Below the pieces are notes generated by a model. It worked only from the letters and a program-made list of their open reading frames with translations. It ran no database searches and was not told the DNA's origin. Made by a program: the position numbers and the translations under genes. From an uncultured Lachnospiraceae bacterium (GTDB lineage: Bacteria > Bacillota > Clostridia > Lachnospirales > Lachnospiraceae), in assembly GCA_934370915.1 (NCBI GenBank), contig CAKRNI010000031.1, forward strand, positions 1 through 17,790: a stretch of DNA of 17,790 bases, written 5' to 3'. Below are positions 14,865 to 17,790 of the stretch, piece after piece (positions within the stretch are counted from its first letter, which is position 1; every line of letters starts with the position of its first letter).

Positions 14865-16484
14865 TTAGTTTGCCGGTACAAAAACCTTAGAGTAATCGTG
14901 ATGGGAAGTCGGGTAAATATCGATTCCTCCTGTTCCCTTTTTCACACCGATAAAACCATCTGCATAGTAAAGTGGAATATACGGAACATGCTCATGGACA
15001 TTTTCCTGAATCTCTTTATAATACTCTTTTCTCTTTGCTTCATCTGTTTCTGCAACAGCCTTGTCAAGAAGCTCCATAACTTCCGGATCATCGTAATGTG
15101 CTTTGTTTACTGCGGAACCCGGCTGAAGGATTCTTCTTGCATCATCACCGAAGATGTTGAATCCCATACCGTAGATACAGGACTGGTGCTCACCCTTTGT
15201 CGTACTTGTGCTGAGACCTGCGGAGTCGAGCTCTACAATATTGATCGTGATTCCGATCTCCTTAAGCTGGCTCTGTACCATCTCCGCAATTGTCTTTCTC
15301 TCTGCTCCGCTTACAGTAACATCAAGTGTTGCGCCGCCGTTCGGATATGCCTTTGCCAGATACTCTTTTGCTTTATCCGGATTGTACTCATAACCGCCGC
15401 AATCATAGAATCCATATTCATTCCAGCCCCAGAAAGAGGTTGCTTTCTTTCCACGTCCCTCTGCCGCTACAGCGATAATACTGTCAACGTCAATTCCGTA
15501 TGCAACTGCTTTTCGAAGATCTTCATTGTCTGCCGGGGACTTCTGTGTATTAAACGCAAAATAGGAAAGAGATCCGCCGTCATAACTGATCAGATCCAGA
15601 TTCGGATCATCCTCGATCGTTCCAAGCTCGATCGTTGCCGGCTCCATACAGATATCAACTTCTCCGTTCTGTAATGCGATCAGACGGGCAGAATCCTCCG
15701 GGATATAGCGGAATGTGAAGGTCTTCGCGTTCGGAGCACCTCTCCAGCTGTCATCGAATGCAACAAGCTTCGTATAGTTTCCAAATTCATAGGAATCGAT
15801 CTGCCATGGACCCGTTCCGATTCCTGTTCCTTCCGTCGGATCATCGGTAACTGCTTTCTCACTGAGGATCGATGTGGTCGGTATCGTCATCATATATGGC
15901 CAGTCAAGGTTCGGTTTGAGAAGAACGATCTTTACTGTCATATCATCGACTGCCTCAACCGATTCCAGCTTTGTATATAAGTTGTTGCTGGAGGTTGTTC
16001 CCTGCATTCTGTTAAAGGTAAATACAACATCAGATGCTTTTAAAGTTTCACCGTTGTGGAATTTTACGCCATCTCTCAATTTAAAGATGTATGTCTTTCC
16101 GCCATCATCGGTACTCCACTCTGTCGCAAGCTGCGGTTCCAGCTCATTTGTCGTATTGTTAAAGTGAACCAGTGTATCATGCACCATTCGGAACATATAG
16201 TTATGCTGCGTGTTACTTACTTCCATGGTATCGATCGTTGTATGTTTTGTTTTCAATCCCATCGCGAGATCTTCTTTTAATTGAACACCTTCCGGCGGAG
16301 TCAGGGGATTCAGATCACCTGATGCATCTGCCGTTCCTGTTGTCTGCTTTCCCGGATCAGCTGTCTCGGTTCCCGCTGTCGCAGTCGAACCACCGGATGA
16401 CGATTTTGAACATCCGACTACGCTTGCTGCAAGCATCGTTGTCATAAGCGCCGCTGCCGTAATACGATAAAAGCTTTTTTTCAT
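14865..16484 (-). CDS. Peptide ABC transporter substrate-binding lipoprotein (SBP family 5)
   Basis: This 539-residue extracytoplasmic receptor of the DppA/OppA (SBP_bac_5) family has a lysine-containing signal peptide and a lipobox SVVGC, with lipidated Cys at residue 25. A low-complexity Ser/Thr/Gly linker (26-58) follows. The family signature lies at 131-160 (TYIFKLRDGVKFHNGE with SDVVFTFNRM), and GTGPWQIDSYEFGNYTKL comes later. It ends with the usual DGFIGVKKG near the C-terminus. The ATG at 16484 has AAAGGAGG six bases upstream. It is the first gene of the operon, behind a strong promoter and a structured leader. Ligand specificity (di-, tripeptide or modified amino acid) cannot be read from the sequence. 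Confidence 0.95.
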   Translation of the reverse strand: MKKSFYRITAAALMTTMLAASVVGCSKSSSGGSTATAGTETADPGKQTTGTADASGDLNPLTPPEGVQLKEDLAMGLKTKHTTIDTMEVSNTQHNYMFRMVHDTLVHFNNTTNELEPQLATEWSTDDGGKTYIFKLRDGVKFHNGETLKASDVVFTFNRMQGTTSSNNLYTKLESVEAVDDMTVKIVLLKPNLDWPYMMTIPTTSILSEKAVTDDPTEGTGIGTGPWQIDSYEFGNYTKLVAFDDSWRGAPNAKTFTFRYIPEDSARLIALQNGEVDICMEPATIELGTIEDDPNLDLISYDGGSLSYFAFNTQKSPADNEDLRKAVAYGIDVDSIIAVAAEGRGKKATSFWGWNEYGFYDCGGYEYNPDKAKEYLAKAYPNGGATLDVTVSGAERKTIAEMVQSQLKEIGITINIVELDSAGLSTSTTKGEHQSCIYGMGFNIFGDDARRILQPGSAVNKAHYDDPEVMELLDKAVAETDEAKRKEYYKEIQENVHEHVPYIPLYYADGFIGVKKGTGGIDIYPTSHHDYSKVFVPAN

Positions 16485-16541
16485 GATTTCCTCCTTTTGT
16501 AATCAACAACTACTGGTAACAAAAATGATATAAACACGACA

Positions 16542-16626
16542 AAAGCGCTCCTTTTTAAGAAGGTCCCTCAGACCTTCACCATAGATTTCATATGGCTGAT
16601 TCTTAAAAAGATGCGCTTTCTTTTAT
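16542..16626 (-). promoter_or_regulatory. Structured 5' leader RNA of the peptide-import operon (three-way junction, unknown class)
   Basis: The predicted transcript starts near 16626 and immediately folds. The basal stem is AAAGCGC/GCGCTTT (16542-16548 with 16613-16619), and a 2x2 internal loop leads to an 11-bp stem CTTTTTAAGAA/TTCTTAAAAAG (16551-16561 with 16600-16610). Two hairpins branch from it: GAAGGTC/GACCTTC (16559-16577, sharing three bases with the stem) and CCATA/TATGG (16579-16595). The basal stem ends in GCGCTTTTG on the minus strand, so it might act as a weak terminator or attenuator. The CCATA hairpin holds a 7-codon mini-ORF (MKSMVKV) without a ribosome binding site. It matches no riboswitch class I can recognise. 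Confidence 0.55.
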
Positions 16627-16632
16627 AGGTCA

Positions 16633-16661
16633 ATTATATATTAATTATACATATTGTTCAA
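16633..16661 (-). promoter_or_regulatory. Sigma-A promoter of the peptide-import operon
   Basis: On the minus strand this is TTGAAC (16656-16661), a 17-bp spacer and TATAAT (16633-16638). It lies between the LysR-type gene and the binding-protein gene and gives a leader of about 140 bases. Confidence 0.87.
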
Positions 16662-16666
16662 ATATT

Positions 16667-16698
16667 ATTCATGAATGACTCATATTCTTATTTCGAAT
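16667..16698. promoter_or_regulatory. Candidate LysR-type operator pair
   Basis: ATTC-N7-GAAT (16684-16698, a T-N11-A LysR-type box) is centred near -65 from the predicted start. The 10-bp palindrome ATTCATGAAT (16667-16676), with the same ATTC/GAAT arms, is centred near -45. These are the usual recognition and activation site positions for LysR-type activators. Confidence 0.45.
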
Positions 16699-16717
16699 GA
16701 ATTTGACACAATTTTAT

Positions 16718-17593
16718 TTATTCTTCTTTGATAGTGCCAAAATATTTTTCCGTGTATTTGCAGAATTTCTCCAATTCTTCTGTCATTTTAAGATCTTTCT
16801 GCAGGATCAGATACAGGGATCGTTTGAATTCGTTGTTATCGATCGGCCGATAACAGACATTTGCAAAATCTGTCTCGCTTCTCAGGTGATCTCTCCAGGA
16901 ATACCTTGGCCAGATGGTGATCCCCACCCCTTCCTGTACCATGCGTCTCAAAACATGAACGTCATCACATTCAAATGCAATATCCGGAATGATCCCTTCT
17001 TTTTCGAATATTGCTTCTGAAATCGTCCGGATACTTCCTCCGCTTCTCAGCATAACAAATTGTTCATTCCTGATATCTGACAACCTGACTTTTTCCATAT
17101 TTCTCAACCACGAATCTTTATGAAACGCGAGATACAATGGCTCTTCCATCAGTTTTACCGCATTGCTGAACACATACTGCGGCAGTGTACTTCGAATGCA
17201 GACATCCCATTTGGTTGCCTCTCTGCGATCTAATACCTGAAAAAAAACATCCGGATTTTCCTCCCGAAATTCGCGAATCAATTCCGGAACAAGCAGTCCT
17301 GCGGTCAGAACGTTCAAACGGATCAGTTTTTTCTTCTGTCTATTGCGGAATTCCAACGGAAGATGTTCTATTTCCTCAAGCAAAGGAACTACCCTTTCCT
17401 GCAATAAATACCCATCATGGGTAAGCACACAGGATCTTCCGTTTTTCCGAAGCAACTCTGTTTTTAATTCGCGCTCCAGTGATTGGATCGCCTTACTGAT
17501 GGAAGGCTGGGATACATTCAATTCCTTCGCCGCCATCGTGATATTTTCATATTTCGCAGCATATGCAAAATATCGAAGCTGATATATTTCCAT
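16718..17593 (-). CDS. LysR-type transcriptional regulator
   Basis: This 291-residue regulator has an N-terminal winged helix-turn-helix (residues 1-60: YQLRYFAYAAKYENITMAAK, then ELNVSQPSISKAIQSLE). A linker helix follows, then a two-lobed periplasmic-binding-like effector domain (about 90-290). The start at 17593 is chosen because GGAGGA lies nine bases upstream and it gives the standard LysR start MEIYQLRYF; an upstream in-frame ATG at 17644 would add an untypical 17 residues. Its stop lies about 230 bp before the binding-protein start, in the same direction, with the operon promoter and LysR-box-like repeats between. It is therefore the probable regulator of the import operon. The coinducer is probably the imported compound or a product (inference). 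No terminator is seen right after it. Confidence 0.93.
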   Translation of the reverse strand: MEIYQLRYFAYAAKYENITMAAKELNVSQPSISKAIQSLERELKTELLRKNGRSCVLTHDGYLLQERVVPLLEEIEHLPLEFRNRQKKKLIRLNVLTAGLLVPELIREFREENPDVFFQVLDRREATKWDVCIRSTLPQYVFSNAVKLMEEPLYLAFHKDSWLRNMEKVRLSDIRNEQFVMLRSGGSIRTISEAIFEKEGIIPDIAFECDDVHVLRRMVQEGVGITIWPRYSWRDHLRSETDFANVCYRPIDNNEFKRSLYLILQKDLKMTEELEKFCKYTEKYFGTIKEE

Positions 17594-17625
17594 CTTTGCC
17601 ACTCCTCCGTTTTTCATACATAATA

Positions 17626-17645
17626 ACTGTTCAAATACCTTCAAA
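17626..17645. repeat. Possible degenerate miniature-element end
   Basis: AACTGTTCAAATACCTTC aligns with the left end of the element at 7039 (AACTATTCAGTACCTTCA), with a few substitutions and a 1-bp gap. It lacks the terminal G and no partner end or duplication was found. It overlaps the region where the LysR gene's promoter should lie. Confidence 0.25.
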
Positions 17646-17661
17646 CCCCATACTTTACAAA

Positions 17662-17697
17662 ATCAGCGCGGCAGGTGCAAAAGCCTGCTGCGCTGAT
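17662..17697 (-). terminator. Hairpin terminator of the right-edge gene
   Basis: A 14-bp stem with one G-T wobble (ATCAGCGCGGCAGG with CCTGCTGCGCTGAT) and an 8-nt loop, followed on the minus strand by TTTTGT. It lies 15 bp after the stop codon of the partial gene and before the LysR gene. Confidence 0.55.
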
Positions 17698-17711
17698 ACA
17701 TGATCCGGATT

Positions 17712-17790
17712 CTACCCCACCATCTGCACTAATATTCCTCCAAGCGTCAGCATCAGCGCTCCGCAGGATCTTGTAACGATCTGTGCAAAC
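17712..17790 (-). CDS. C-terminal end of an unidentified membrane protein (partial)
   Basis: An open frame enters from the right edge and ends at TAG 17712-17714. The last 25 residues are FAQIVTRSCGALM then LTLGGILVQMVG. The hydrophobic run ALMLTLGGILVQMV looks like a final transmembrane helix. The hairpin terminator just downstream supports a genuine gene end. Too little is present to assign a family. Confidence 0.5.
   Translation of the reverse strand, partial: FAQIVTRSCGALMLTLGGILVQMVG

Noticed and set aside
14898..15674. Long plus-strand open frame (258 codons) opposite the binding-protein gene
   Set aside because: It is Cys/Ile/Leu-rich with no domain or convincing ribosome binding site, and lies wholly antisense to a clearly functional lipoprotein gene. 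It reflects codon usage of the real gene.
16542..16619. Purine-type, T-box or other known riboswitch for the three-way junction
   Set aside because: The loops lack the conserved purine-riboswitch loop-loop sequences and no T-box core (GGGTGG-type) is present, so no known class is named.
16542..16619. Terminator of the LysR gene
   Set aside because: A near-consensus promoter for the next operon lies between the LysR stop and this structure, so it belongs to the operon leader, though read-through transcripts could also meet it.
1..17790. CRISPR array, tRNA, rRNA, prophage or plasmid replication genes
   Set aside because: No spaced direct-repeat array, tRNA cloverleaf, rRNA segment, integrase, phage or replication gene was found on either strand.

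Overview
The window looks like chromosomal DNA from an anaerobic gut-type member of the Clostridia, most likely Lachnospiraceae. This rests on moderate GC content, strong AGGAGG ribosome binding sites, Feo and flavodiiron genes typical of anaerobes, and Clostridia-like ABC peptide transporters. The taxonomic call is inference; no rRNA or tRNA gene is present.

Left part (1-3273): a ferrous-iron uptake locus on the minus strand. Reading in the direction of transcription, it has a consensus promoter with a Fur-box-like operator, a small Cys-rich membrane protein, a first FeoA, a hairpin terminator, a second FeoA and FeoB (cut by the window start). The second unit carries its own tandem TTAG-N6-CTAA operator candidate, so two metal regulators may control the two halves.

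Middle left (3559-5448): a plus-strand pair encoding a flavodiiron protein (O2/NO reductase) and a flavodoxin, closed by a strong terminator. It is divergent from feo, so iron uptake and oxygen/NO defence sit back to back.

Middle (5470-7179): a cytoplasmic beta-lactamase-fold serine hydrolase with its own promoter and leader hairpin. Upstream of it is a complete 133-bp miniature transposable element. It has 14-bp terminal inverted repeats beginning GTAA and a perfect 8-bp target duplication, which are hallmarks of IS66-family ends. It inserted exactly over the stop codon of the upstream operon's last gene.

Right part (7174-17593): an eight-gene minus-strand operon. It encodes a lipoprotein peptide-binding protein, two permeases, two ATPases (a complete Dpp/Opp importer), a PepT-like M20 peptidase, a CapA-family metallophosphoesterase-fold protein and an AbgA/PM20D2-like M20D amidohydrolase. 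A LysR-type regulator lies just upstream in the same direction. The operon promoter (TTGAAC-17-TATAAT) has LysR-box-like repeats centred near -45 and -65. The transcript should begin with a compact three-way-junction RNA structure of unknown function. The logic is import of a peptide or amide-linked amino acid followed by cytoplasmic hydrolysis; the substrate cannot be read from sequence.

The window ends in the last 25 codons of another minus-strand membrane protein, followed by a hairpin terminator.
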